A stretch of DNA of 64,000 nt from Sipunculus nudus (GCA_026874595.1 CM049319.1:505501-569500), one strand, 5' to 3'. Positions 29,501 to 40,889 are shown, counted from the first letter of the stretch. Notes: generated from the letters alone by a model not told the origin. Program-made: numbers and translations.

Positions 29501-32500
29501 TCAGACAACATCCGTGTGGTCAACTTTACTCCCCTTCACATTCTACCACAGTACAGTACTGGTCATACAACATCCGTGTGGACAACTCTACTCCCCTTCA
29601 CATTCTATCGTAGTACAGTACTGGTCAGACAACATCCGTGTGGTCAACTTTATTCCCCTTCACATTCTACCACAGTACAGTACTGGACAGACAACATCGG
29701 TGTGGTCAACTTTACTCCCCTTCACATTCTACCGGAGTACAGGACTGGTCAGACAACATCCGTTTGGTCAACTTTACTCCCCTTCACATTCTACCGCAGT
29801 ACAGTACTGTTCACACAACATCCGTGTGGACAACTCTACTCCCCTTCACATTCTACCGTAGTACAGCACTGGTCAGACAACATCCGTGTGGTCAACTTTA
29901 CTCCCCTTCACATTCTACCGTAGTACAGTACTGGTCAGACAACATCCGTGTGGTCAACTTTACTCCCCTTCACATTCTACCGTAGTACAGCACTGGTCAG
30001 ACAACATCCGTGTGGTCAACTTTACTCCCCTTCACATTCTACCGTAGTACAGAACTGGTCAGACAACATCCGTGTGGTCAACTTTACTCCCCTTCACATT
30101 CTACCGTAGTACAGTACTGGTCAGACAACATCCGTGTGGACAACTCTACTCCCCTTCACATTCTACCGTAGTACAGAACTGGTCAGACAACATCCGTGTG
30201 GTCAACTTTACTCCCCTTCACATTCTACCACAGTACAGTACTGGTCAGACAACATCCGTGTGGTCAACTTTACTCCCCTTCACATTCTACCGTAGTACAG
30301 CACTGGTCAGACAACATCCGTGTGGTCAACTTTACTCCCCTTTACATTCTACCGTAGTACAGCACTGGTCAGACAACATCCGTGGGGACAACTCTACTCC
30401 CCTTCACATTCTACCGTAGTACAGGACTGGTCAGACAACATCCGTGTGGTCAATTTTACTCCCCTTCACATTCTACCACAGTACAGTACTGGACAGACAA
30501 CATCCGTGTGGTCAACTTTACTCCCCTTCACATTCTACCGTAGTACAGCACTGGTCAGACAACATCCGTGTGGTCAACTTTACTCCCCTTCACATTCTAC
30601 CACAGTACAGTACTGGTCATACAACATCCGTGTGGACAACTCTTCTCCCCTTCACATTCTACCGTAGTACAGTACTGGTCAGACAACATCCGTGTGGTCA
30701 ACTTTACTCCCCTTCACATTCTACCACAGTACAGTACTGGACAGACAACATCCGTTCGGTCAACTTTACTCCCCTTCACATTCTACCGGAGTACAGTACT
30801 GGTCAGACAACAATCGTGTGGTCAACTTTACTCCCCTTCACATTCTACCGTAGTACAGCACTGGTCAGACAACATCCGTGTGGTCAACTTTACTCCCCTT
30901 CACATTCTACCACAGTACAGTACTGGTCAGACAACATCCGTGTGGACAACTCTACTCCCCTTCACATTCTACCGTAGTACAGTACTAGTCAGACAACATC
31001 CGTGTGGTCAACTTTACTCCCCTTCACATTCTACCACAGTACAGTACTGGACAGACAACATCCGTGTGGTCAACTTTACTCCCCTTCACATTCTACCGTA
31101 GTACAGTACTGGTCAGACAACATCCGTGTGGTCAACTTTACTCCCCTTCACATTCTACCGTAGTACAGTACTGGTCAGACAACATCCGTGTGGTCAACTT
31201 TACTCCCCTTCACATTCTACCGTAGTACAGTACTGGTCAGACAACATCCGTGTGGTCAACTTTACTCCCCTTCACATTCTACCGTAGTACAGCACTGGTC
31301 AGACAACATCCGTGTGGTCAACTTTACTCCCCTTCACATTCTACCGTAGTACAGCACTGGTCAGACAACATCCGTGTGGTCAACTTTACTCCCCTTCACA
31401 TTCTACCGTAGTACAGCACTGGTCAGACAACATCCGTGTGGTCAACTTTACTCCCCTTCACATTCTACCGTAGTACAGCACTGGTCAGACAACATCCGTG
31501 TGGTCAACTTTACTCCCCTTGACATTCTACCGTAGTACAGAACTGGTCAGACAACATCCGTGTGGTCAACTCTACTCCCCTTCACATTCTACCGTAGTAC
31601 AGTACTGGTCAGACAACATCCGTGTGGTCAACTTTACTCTCCTTCACATTCTACCGTAGTACAGCACTGGTCAGACAACATCCGTGTGGTCAACTTTACT
31701 CCCCTTCACATTCTACCGTAGTACAGTACTGGTCAGACAACATCCGTGTGGTCAACTTTACTCCCCTTCACATTCTACCACAGTACAGTACTGGACAGAC
31801 ATATCCGTGTGGTCAACTTTACTCCCCTTCACATTCTACCGTAGTACAGCACTGGTCAGACAACATCCGTGTGGTCAACTTTACTCCCCTTCACATTCTA
31901 CCACAGTACAGTACTGGTCAGACAACATCCGTGTGGACAACTCTACTCCCCTTCACATTCTACCGTAGTACAGTACTAGTCAGACAACATCCGTGTGGTC
32001 AACTTTACTCCCCTTCACATTCTACCACAGTACAGTACTGGACAGACAACATCCGTGTGGTCAACTTTACTCCCCTTCACATTCTACCGTAGTACAGCAC
32101 TGGTCAGACAACATCCGTGTGGTCAACTTTACTCCCCTTCACATTCTACCGTAGTACAGTACTGGTCAGAAAACATCCGTGTGGACAACTCTACTCCCCT
32201 TCACATTCTACCGTAGTACAGCACTGGTCAGACAACATCCGTGTGGTCAACTTTACTCCCCTTCACATTCTACCGTAGTACAGTACTGGTCAGACAACAT
32301 CCGTGTGGTCAACTTTACTCCCCTTCACATTCTACCGTAGTACAGCACTGGTCAGACAACATCCGTGTGGTCAACTTTACTCCCCTTCACATTCTACCGT
32401 AGTACAGCACTGGTCAGACAACATCCGTGTGGTCAACTTTACTCCCCTTGACATTCTACCGTAGTACAGAACTGGTCAGACAACATCCGTGTGGTCAACT

Positions 32501-35200
32501 CTACTCCCCTTCACATTCTACCGTAGTACAGTACTGGTCAGACAACATCCGTGTGGTCAACTTTACTCCCCTTCACATTCTACCGTAGTACAGCACTGGT
32601 CAGACAACATCCGTGTGGTCAACTTTACTCCCCTTCACATTCTACCGTAGTACAGTACTGGTCAGACAACATCCGTGTGGTCAACTTTACTCCCCTTCAC
32701 ATTCTACCACAGTACAGTACTGGACAGACATATCCGTGTGTTCAACTTTACTCCCCTTCACATTCTACCGTAGTACAGCACTGGTCAGACAACATCCGTG
32801 TGGTCAACTTTACTCCCCTTCACATTCTACCACAGTACAGTACTGGAGAGACAACATCCGTGTGGTCAACTTTACTCCCCTTCACATTCTACCACAGTAC
32901 AGTACTGGACAGACAACATCCGTGTGGTCAACTTTACTCCCCTTCACATTCTACCACAGTACAGTACTGGACAGACATATCCGTGTGGTCAACTTTACTC
33001 CCCTTCACATTCTACCACAGTACAGTACTGGACAGACAACATCCGTGTGGACAACTCTACTCCCCTTCACATTCTACCGTAGTACAGTACTGGTCAGACA
33101 ACATCCGTGTGGTCAACTTTACTCCCCTTCACATTCTACCGTAGTACAGCACTGGTCAGACAACATCCGTGTGGTCAACTTTACTCCCCTTCACATTCTA
33201 CCGTAGTACAGAACTGGTCAGACAACATCCGTGTGGTCAACTTTACTCCCCTTCACATTCTACCGTAGTACAGTACTGGTCAGACAACATCCGTGTGGAC
33301 AACTCTACTGCCCTTCACATTCTACCGTAGTACAGAACTGGTCAGACAACATCCGTGTGGTCAACTTTACTCCCCTTCACATTCTACCACAGTACAGTAC
33401 TGGTCAGACAACATCCGTGTGGTCAACTTTACTCCCCTTCACATTCTACCGTAGTACAGCACTGGTCAGACAACATCCGTGTGGTCAACTTTACTCCCCT
33501 TGACATTCTACCGTAGTACAGAACTGGTCAGACAACATCCGTGTGGTCAACTCTACTCCCCTTCACATTCTACCGTAGTACAGTACTGGTCAGACAACAT
33601 CCGTGTGGTCAACTTTACTCCCCTTCACATTCTACCGTAGTACAGCACTGGTCAGACAACATCCGTGTGGTCAACTTTACTCCCCTTCACATTCTACCGT
33701 AGTACAGTACTGGTCAGACAACATCCGTGTGGTCAACTTTACTCCCCTTCACATTCTACCACAGTACAGTACTGGACAGACATATCCGTGTGGTCAACTT
33801 TACTAACCTTCACATTCTACCGTAGTACAGCACTGGTCAGACAACATCCGTGTGGTCAACTTTACTCCCCTTCACATTCTACCACAGTACAGTACTGGAG
33901 AGACAACATCCGTGTGGTCAACTTTACTCCCCTTCACATTCTACCACAGTACAGTACTGGACAGACAACATCCGTGTGGTCAACTTTACTCCCCTTCACA
34001 TTCTACCACAGTACAGTACTGGACAGACATATCCGTGTGGTCAACTTTACTCCCCTTCACATTCTACCACAGTACAGTACTGGACAGACAACATCCGTGT
34101 GGACAACTCTACTCCCCTTCACATTCTACCGTAGTACAGTACTGGTCAGACAACATCCGTGTGGTCAACTTTACTCCCCTTCACATTCTACCGTAGTACA
34201 GCACTGGTCAGACAACATCCGTGTGGTCAACTTTACTCCCCTTCACATTCTACCGTAGTACAGAACTGGTCAGACAACATCCGTGTGGTCAACTTTACTC
34301 CCCTTCACATTCTACCGTAGTACAGTACTGGTCAGACAACATCCGTGTAGACAACTCTACTCCCCTTCACATTCTACCGTAGTACAGAACTGGTCAGACA
34401 ACATCCGTGTGGTCAACTTTACTCCCCTTCACATTCTACCACAGTACAGTACTGGTCAGACAACATCCGTGTGGTCAACTTTACTCCCCTTCACATTCTA
34501 CCGTAGTACAGTACTGGTCAGACAACATCAGTGTGGTCAACTTTACTCCCCTTCACATTCTACCGTAGTACAGCACTGGTCAGACAACATCCGTGTGGTC
34601 AACTTTACTCCCCTTCACATTCTACCGTAGTACAGAACTGGTCAGACAACATCCGTGTGGTCAACTTTACTCCCCTTCACATTCTACCGTAGTACAGTAC
34701 TGGTCAGACAACATCCGTGTGGACAACTCTACTCCTCTTCACATTCTACCGTAGTACAGAACTGGTCAGACAACATCCGTGTGGTCAACTTTACTCCCCT
34801 TCACATTCCACCACAGTACAGTACTGGTCAGACAACATCCGTGTGGTCAACTTTAGTCCCCTTCACATTCTACCGTAGTACAGTACTGGTCAGACAACAT
34901 CCGTGTGGTCAACTTTACTCCCCTTCACATTCTACCGTAGTACAGCACTGGTCAGACAACATCCGTGTGGTCAACTTTACTCCCCTTCACATTCTACCAC
35001 AGTACAGTACTGGACAGACAACATCCGTGTGGTCAACTCTACTCCCCATCATATTTTACCACAGTACAGTACTGGTCAGACAACATCCGTGTGGTCAACC
35101 CTACTCCCCTTCACATTCTACTGCAGTACAGTACTGGACAGACAACATACGTGTGGTCAACTCTACTCCCCATCACCTTCTACCACAGTACAGTACTGGT
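16504..35200. repeat. Three tandem near-identical higher-order copies of about 6 kb each
   Basis: The block starting at 16504 recurs at 22947 (offset 6443) and at 28770 (offset 5823). Long private variant strings match between copies, such as GTTCGGTCAAC, CGTGGGGACAAC and CTCTACTGCCC. The 620-bp difference equals ten monomers gained or lost, near 26100 against 31900-32550. I noticed only isolated differences, for example TACAGGACAG at about 23858 against TACTGGACAG one offset later, and CCAAAGTAC near 21680 against CCACAGTAC near 27503. An older copy of the same unit underlies 9008-13970 (offset 7496 to the 16504 block). Confidence 0.88.
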
Positions 35201-35499
35201 CAGACAACATCCGTGTGGTCAACCCTACTCCCCTTCACATTCTACTGCAGTACAGTACTGGACAGACAACAAACGTGTGGTCAACTCTACTCCCCATCAC
35301 ATTCTACCACAGTACAGCACTGGTCAGACAACATCCGTGTGGTCAACTCTACTCCCCATCACATTCTACCACAGTACAGTACTGGTCAGACAACATCCGT
35401 GTGGACAACTCTACTCCCCTTCACATTCTATCGTAGTACAGCACTGGTCAGACAACATCCGTGTGGTCAACTCTACTCCCCATCACATTCTACCACAGT

Positions 35500-37300
35500 A
35501 CAGTACTGGTCAGACAACATCCGTGTGGACAACTCTACTCCCCGTCACATTCTATCGTAGTACAGTACTGGTCAGACAACATCCGTGTGGACAACTCTAC
35601 TCCCCTTCACATTCTATCGTAGTACAGCACTGGTCAGACAACATCCGTGTGGTCAACTCTACTCCCCTTCACATTCTACCGTAGTACAGTACTGGTCAGA
35701 CAACATCCGTGTGGACAACTCTACTCCCCTTCACATTCTATCGTAGTACAATACTGGTCAGACAACATCCGTGTGGACAACTCTACTCCCCTTCACATTC
35801 TATCGTAGTACAGCACTGGTCAGACAACATCCGTGTGGACAACTCTACTCCCCTTCACATTCTATCGTAGTACAGTACTGGTCAGACAACATCCGTGTGG
35901 ACAACTCTACTCCCCTTCACATTCTATCGTAGTACAGCACTGGTCAGACAACATCCGTGTGGACAACTCTACTCCCCTTCACATTCTACCGTAGTACAGT
36001 ACTGTTCAGACAATATCCGTGTGGAAATCTCTACTCCCTTTCACATTCTACCACAGTACAGTACTGGTCAGACAACATCCGTGTGGTCAACTCTACTCCC
36101 AATCACATTCTACTACAGTACAGCACTGGTCAGACAACATCCGTGTGGTCAACTCTATTCCCCATCACATTCTACCACAGTACAGTACTGGTCAGACAAC
36201 ATCCGTGTGGTCAACTCTACTCCCCATCACATTCTACCACAGTACAGCACTGGTCAGACAACATCCGTGTGGTCAACTCTACTCCCCATCACATTCTACC
36301 ACAGTACAGCACTGTTCAGACAACATCCGTGTGGATATCTCTACTCCCTTTCACATTCTACCACAGTACAGTACTGGTCAGACAACATCCGTGTGGACAA
36401 CTCTACTCCCCTTCACATTCTATCGTAGTACAGCACTGGTCAGACAACATCCGTGTGGTCAACTCTACTCCCCATCACATTCTACCACAGTACAGTACTG
36501 GTCAGACAACATCCGTGTGGACAACTCTACTCCCCGTCACATTCTATCGTAGTACAGTACTGGTCAGACAACATCCGTGTGGACAACTCTACTCCCCTTC
36601 ACATTCTATCGTAGTACAGCACTGGTCAGACAACATCCGTGTGGTCAACTCTACTCCCCTTCACATTCTACCGTAGTACAGTACTGGTCAGACAACATCC
36701 GTGTGGACAACTCTACTCCCCTTCACATTCTATCGTAGTACAGCACTGGTCAGACAACATCCGTGTGGACAACTCTACTCCCCTTCACATTCTATCGTAG
36801 TACAGCACTGGTCAGACAACATCCGTGTGGACAACTCTACTCCCCTTCACATTCTATCGTAGTACAGTACTGGTCAGACAACATCCGTGTGGACAACTCT
36901 ACTCCCCTTCACATTCTATCGTAGTACAGCACTGGTCAGACAACATCCGTGTGGACAACTCTACTCCCCTTCACATTCTACCGTAGTACAGTACTGTTCA
37001 GACAACATCCGTGTGGAAATCTCTACTCCCTTTCACATTCTACCACAGTACAGTACTGGTCAGACAACATCCGTGTGGTCAACTCTACTCCCCATCACAT
37101 TCTACCACAGTACAGCACTGGTCAGACAACATCCGTGTGGTCAACTCTACTCCCCATCACATTCTACCACAGTACAGTACTGGTCAGACAACATCCGTGT
37201 GGACAACTCTACTCCCCTTCACATTCTATCGTAGTACAGTACTGGTCAGACAACATCCGTGTGGACAACTCTACTCCCCTTCACATTCTATCGTAGTACA
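35500..37300. repeat. 992-bp duplication at the right end of the 62-bp array
   Basis: A 16-monomer block is repeated at an offset of exactly 992 bp. The variant GTGGAAATCTCTACTCCC occurs at about 36022 and 37014. The surrounding TATCGTAGTACAG-type units match between copies. The outermost units, up to 37695, decay into non-repetitive sequence. Confidence 0.8.
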
Positions 37301-37695
37301 GTACTGGTCAGACAACATCCGTGTGGACAACTCTACTCCCCATCATATTTTTCCACAGTACAGTACTGGTCAGACAACATCCCTGTGGAAATCTCTACTC
37401 CCCTTCACATTCTACCACAGTACAGTACTGGTTAGACAACATCCGTGTGGACAACTCTACTCCCCATCATATTTTTCCACAGTACAGTACTGGTTAGACA
37501 ACATCCGTGTGGAAATCTCTACTCCCCTTCACATTCTACCACAGTACAGTACTGGTCAGACAACATCCGTGTGGTCAACCCTGCTCAACCTCCCATTAGA
37601 CCACAGAACAGTACTGGTCAGACAACAACCGTGTTTTCAATTCTACTCCACATTATACGTAAGCGGCTAACAGTACTGCACAAACAACATCCGTG

Positions 37696-38099
37696 ACCTC
37701 AGGGATAATCTTTACAGGAATAAAAGTTTATTGGTTATGGGTTTTCACTTTACAACTGTCAACCGTCCTTTCATGGCCGGTAAGTTTTCGACTACGCCTT
37801 GTACGGGCACAGAAGTTAATAGTCAAGACCTTGGCCAGGGTCTTGTAAGTGTGGAAATAATTTGCGCGCCATAATTCGAGTGCATTGAATCATCACGCTT
37901 CAAAGTATAGATCAATATACTTCAGGAGCGGATGCAGGATTTAGATAAAGGAGGGGTCCAACACAGGGAGGACTAATGACAAAACATAAAAAGGTCCAAG
38001 GTCCGTAAAAGACCGAAAAAAAAGAAATGCGATCACCTCAGGCGAATCAAAAGATTATCCCACGGCGTAAAGGGGGGATATAACCCGTGATATCCGTTA
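37696..38099. other. Intronic sequence right of the satellite, no gene seen
   Basis: This is unique or old dispersed sequence within the large lipase intron. It has an A-rich, repeat-like stretch near 37990-38050 and no open frame or splice-bounded exon that I can support. Confidence 0.5.
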
Positions 38100-38256
38100 C
38101 AGTTGAACCCCGCCTAGCGACCACCCTGCAATTGCGACCACTTTTTTGTCCCGAATATACGATCCAGGTACCTTAGGGTTTCACAAATACGACCATTCCA
38201 AAATTACGACCACCTTGGTCAGTCTCCAACGTGGTCGTAATTGTGGAGTTCCACTG
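38100..38256. mobile_element. Small TA-flanked inverted-repeat element (pogo/Tc1-mariner-like MITE)
   Basis: The left end CAGTTGAACCCCGCCTAGCG and the right end, read on the opposite strand as CAGTGGAACTCCACAATTAC, form imperfect terminal inverted repeats. Both continue into a GCGACCAC/ACGACCAC motif. The element is 157 bp and is flanked on each side by TA, the target duplication of the Tc1/mariner/pogo superfamily. There is no coding capacity. It lies about 190 bp downstream of the donor of the 38672-38448 exon, inside the intron. Confidence 0.75.
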
Positions 38257-38447
38257 TATTTTCATTTGAAGAAAAATAAAGAGCGTCAAGTTAGTCGACC
38301 TGTTTCTCGAGCTGCCACCCTTAGTTTTACCTTCTAAATGGTAATGGCTGTTTATGCAAGTGTAACCGTTGTCAAAATACAAACAACCAAAATTATCTGA
38401 AAGGGCTGAAAATGTGCAACATATATTTTGAAAAAAGTAACTGTTAC

Positions 38448-38672
38448 CTGAAATCAGAAGTCGTAAGATCTTTACTGCCCCACCATACGGACCGGCCAGG
38501 GATATGAACGATTTGATGTATCTATCTTTCCAGGCCTGAGTCTGGCCTTTCAGGAAGTGCAGCGTCACCAGGTTTCCCATGCTGTGACTAATAAGGACGA
38601 CACGTTTGGCGTTGTTTTGGTGGTAAGTGTCTTCTATAAGTTTCTTTAGCTTTTTCATGAGCCCTGGTTCAA
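38448..38672 (-). CDS. PLA2G15: PLA2G15-like lipase, nucleophile-elbow exon
   Basis: The exon has 225 bases, entered and left in phase 1. Acceptor TTTCCAG is at 38679-38673 and donor GTAACA at 38447-38442. The product runs EPGLMKKLKKLIEDTYHQ, then RVVLISHSMGNLVTLHFL, QAWKDRYIKSFISLAGP and KILRLLIS. SHSMG holds the catalytic serine; vertebrate PLA2G15 has AHSMG and LCAT GHSLG. QAWKDRYI-FISL is a family signature. The predicted loop before EPGLMKK is shorter than the human APNENGPYFLALREM region. The downstream intron is the 36-kb satellite intron; the upstream intron is 312 bp. Confidence 0.97.
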
Positions 38673-38984
38673 CTGGAAACCATAAAATGCATTATTGTTA
38701 AGACTTCAGAGTAATCCTGTTTCACTCTTTATTGATATCTTTAACTATCAGAGGCAATATATGTTAGATAGGACTGGCACCAGCACACGCGGAATACATG
38801 TGAATGTGTAGTGAAATAATGAGAGCTGAAACTATTCTCAAAAAGGAATGCTGCAGATTTACGCATCTATTCCAGATAAATGTGTAATTGACTATAGAAT
38901 TCCTGGTGACTGTAGTTAAAACACAACATTTTACTTTTAATACTTTATATATTACCTGACAATTGTATGAATTTCAATGCTCAC

Positions 38985-39086
38985 CTGGTGCTTTCCGGAA
39001 ATCGTAAGGGGAACCCCGGATGTTACGTCCCCGCTCGTAGCCTAGTTTTGTTACGAGGTGGTCGACGATGTGATAGAAGTAGCCAG
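38985..39086 (-). CDS. PLA2G15: PLA2G15-like lipase, exon with the YFYHIVDHLV helix
   Basis: The exon has 102 bases, entered in phase 1 and left in phase 1. Acceptor TTGCAG ends at 39087 and donor GTGAGC begins at 38984. The product is GYFYHIVDHLVTKLGY followed by ERGRNIRGSPYDFRKAP. This matches the family stretch in which a helix of the type YFHTMVESL precedes GYTRGEDVRGAPYDWRRAP. The PYDFRKAP segment corresponds to the conserved APYDWR region of the alpha/beta hydrolase core. No stops or frameshifts are present. Confidence 0.96.
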
Positions 39087-39723
39087 CTGCAACACCACAA
39101 GCAATGTTTACTTTGAGAAAATTCAACTGAGATTAGTTGTAGTAAAATGAACTGGGTCGTGTAATCAGGCCAAGACAATAATGTGCAGCTAAAAATATCG
39201 TACTTGGATTAAGGTGGACATGCCCGCAGTTAGGCAAAGTATTGCTAAACAGCTGAGATCCTGGATTTTGAGGAGAACAAGAACGTAACAATTAAAACTT
39301 ATTGTTTGTTTTATATATGCTGAATGTGGTTGTCATTTTGAAGTCAGCGTGGAGAGCATACGTATTATCTACACAGAAGCTGGTGTTATATTATCATGCA
39401 TAATAATGAACACGGAACGTGAAAGTTAATTTTAACAAAAAGAAATATTTTTATTTTACTGACACAGATTAATATCATGCATGAAAATGTAGATTTTCAA
39501 CTTAATTTAATGTTTGCAGTTCAGCATACAATTACAGCAATGTTCCACTTGTAATTAAATTATTCTTGGATATTACACCAACACAGTGTGCTCCTGCTTA
39601 AGTTAAAAACACATTTTACTGCATGTTGGCGGGTCTTGAGTTTTTAGACTATTGCTCTGGGATTTGTATACAGGAAAATATGAGACATATGAAACAAAAA
39701 GAGAACAATAAAAATTTTCTCAC
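39087..39723 (-). other. 637-bp lipase intron, nothing recognised
   Basis: AT-rich intron with donor GTGAGA and acceptor TTGCAG. I see no repeat array, element or nested gene. Its size is a useful baseline: the sister introns are 312 bp (38673-38984) and 545 bp (39846-40390). Confidence 0.85.
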
Positions 39724-39845
39724 TCATTTTGTCAATGTGAGGTCTACCTAACCATTCCAGGGAAGACGTGTTACCATAATCTGATACTCTCGTATGGACG
39801 CCAGGCAGGTCGTGAGGGATCCCGGATTTCTTGTCGTAGACCAGC
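39724..39845 (-). CDS. PLA2G15: PLA2G15-like lipase, exon with LVYDKKSG
   Basis: The exon has 122 bases. The first base completes an Arg codon with the preceding exon, giving DNMR-LVYDKKSG as in human DNIRLVYNKTS. The rest reads PHDLPGVHTRVSDYGN and SSLEWLGRPHIDKM. I chose donor GTGAGA at 39723-39718 because the joined product then reads DKM-T-GYFYHIV, resembling LCAT SKLAGYLHTL. An alternative donor, GGTAGA at 39753-39748, is also in phase but would remove about ten residues of this loop. The acceptor is ATTTCAG. Confidence 0.93.
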
Positions 39846-40390
39846 CTGAAATGTTCAAAGAAATATACTTGCCAATTATAATCAAGTGTTACCATAATCT
39901 GGTCTCTTAACAATGCTGACGAGTTTTTGTGTGTATGGTCATCTGTGTTTTGGCTTTCTTGTGTAATCGGTAAAGAAGACCGCTTTCAATTGAGTTCACA
40001 AGTCGTGAATGGTACAGAAAACACTTTAGTAGAAAACAATATTCGGGATATGGGTTATGTTTCCATGTTGATAGTTAGAACTTGTTTCAGTGTTCATTGT
40101 AGTTAACTTTCATCAGAACACTTCAAATTGATAATATCAAAGCAACTCATGTTGATAATTAGGGTCCTGTTTCAGTGTTACATTGTAGTTAACTTTTTCA
40201 TCAGAAAACTTCAAATTAGTAATATCAAAGTAGCTGGTTATAGGGTTATCCCATGTATGCAATGGACAGATTTCTTCAATTTATTACCTGATTCCGATGT
40301 AATGAGTTAATCTAGTTTTAGTTTTGATAAAACATGCGTGCCATAGACATATACATTAAATCTGAACATTTGTACAGACGGGTAGCATAC

Positions 40391-40544
40391 CTCATGTTAT
40401 CCATATAACACTCATCAAGAAAAGGAATCAGTGACATCACGGAGAAGTACAGTTTCTTCCAGCCACTCTTCTTCTGGCACCACCAGTGACGGACGCTGCT
40501 CCTGTTGAGCCGAGCCTCGATCTGAGTTCCGCCATCTCCTGGAA
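40391..40544 (-). CDS. PLA2G15: PLA2G15-like lipase, first visible coding exon
   Basis: The exon has 154 bases, entered in phase 1 and left in phase 2. Acceptor CCACTCAG ends at 40545 and donor GTATGC begins at 40390. The product starts VPGDGGTQIEARLNRSSV, matching the mature N-terminus of the family (VLVPGDLGNQLEAKLDK). It then reads HWWCQKKSGWKKLYFSV and IPFLDECYMDNMR. The two cysteines, in WWC and DEC, match the disulphide pair that closes the lid loop in human PLA2G15. A second AG lies 7 bases further in (TTCCAG) and would break the phase. The preceding exon must end in phase 1 with G; I could not find it between here and 64000. Confidence 0.95.
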
Positions 40545-40595
40545 CTGAGTGGAATAAAATATCAATGATTAGGTTAATTTTTGTCTCTTTATTTT

Positions 40596-40775
40596 AAATA
40601 ACCTTACCTGTTTAAATTAAATTACCTTGTCTGTTTTCCTTAAATATCCTTATCTGTTTACCTGATATTACCTTGTCTGTTTACTTAAAATTACCTTGTT
40701 TGTTTACCTGAAATTACCTTGTCTGTTTACTTTAAATTACCTTGTCTTTTTTCCCTTAAATTACCATGTCTGTGT
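40596..40775. repeat. 23-24-bp minisatellite, about seven units, just upstream of the first visible exon
   Basis: Units resemble ATTACCTTGTCTGTTTACCT followed by GAA or TAAA, and diverge at several positions. On the gene strand each unit contains ACAAGGTAAT, a splice-donor-like sequence. One unit reads TTTCAGGTAAAC. The array begins about 50 bp from the acceptor of the 40544-40391 exon. Confidence 0.85.
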
Positions 40776-40889
40776 ATGCTGATGAAGCAAACAAATAATC
40801 CCTTGTATAACTACTAACTAACAGTTGTCCATCAGTTAACATACCTGGGTTCAACTATCACAGACAACCTATCACTCGACACAGAACTG

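Larger units (their letters stand above)
4890..37695. repeat. 62-bp satellite array, about 530 units, filling the lipase intron
   Basis: A 62-bp monomer repeats head to tail for about 32.8 kb. Landmarks in order on the plus strand are CAGTACTGGTCAGACAACAT, CCGTGTGGTCAACTTTACTC, CCCTTCACATTCTACC, then CACAGTA or GTAGTA. Recurrent two-state positions are GGTCAG/GGACAG, GTGGTC/GTGGAC, CTTTAC/CTCTAC, CACAGTA/GTAGTA and CAGTAC/CAGCAC. Occasional 61-bp units read GACAGACATATCCG and lack one base of the usual GACAGACAACATCCG. Both ends are more diverged (4900-8200 and 35000-37700) than the homogenised centre. The monomer contains the palindrome CAGTACTG. The array lies wholly inside the intron between the exons ending at 38448 and starting at 2459. 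The host gene is transcribed from the other strand, where the monomer has stops in all frames. Confidence 0.98.
2182..40544 (-). other. PLA2G15: PLA2G15-like gene: span of the five visible coding exons
   Basis: The five exons give 881 coding bases. Family members are serine lipases of the LCAT / lysosomal phospholipase A2 group, which cleave or transfer acyl chains of phospholipids in lysosomes or outside the cell. The splice phases chain correctly: 40544-40391 ends in phase 2, 39845-39724 and 39086-38985 in phase 1, 38672-38448 in phase 1, and 2459-2182 in phase 0. The joined product aligns throughout with my memory of vertebrate PLA2G15 and resembles it more than LCAT, for example IRQRTK where PLA2G15 has MRQDTE. 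Missing from the window are the signal-peptide exon, which must end in phase 1 with G, and the last exon or exons with the catalytic Asp and His. Nothing in the visible exons suggests a pseudogene: no stop, no frameshift, and consensus GT-AG at all nine visible splice sites. Confidence 0.93.

Noticed and set aside
2460-37695. CRISPR-like array
   Set aside because: Units are contiguous head-to-tail copies without unique spacers, in an intron-bearing eukaryotic locus.
4892-37696. More than a hundred overlapping plus-strand open frames (up to 342 codons) reading phrases such as PFTFYRSTVLVRQHPCGQLY
   Set aside because: They follow from a 62-bp monomer that has few stops on the plus strand. All three frames read through, they overlap each other completely, and they repeat with the array. 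They are antisense to the intron of an intact gene and have no start context or splice structure.
38146-38337. 63-codon plus-strand open frame
   Set aside because: It overlaps the TA-flanked inverted-repeat element and is antisense to the lipase gene.
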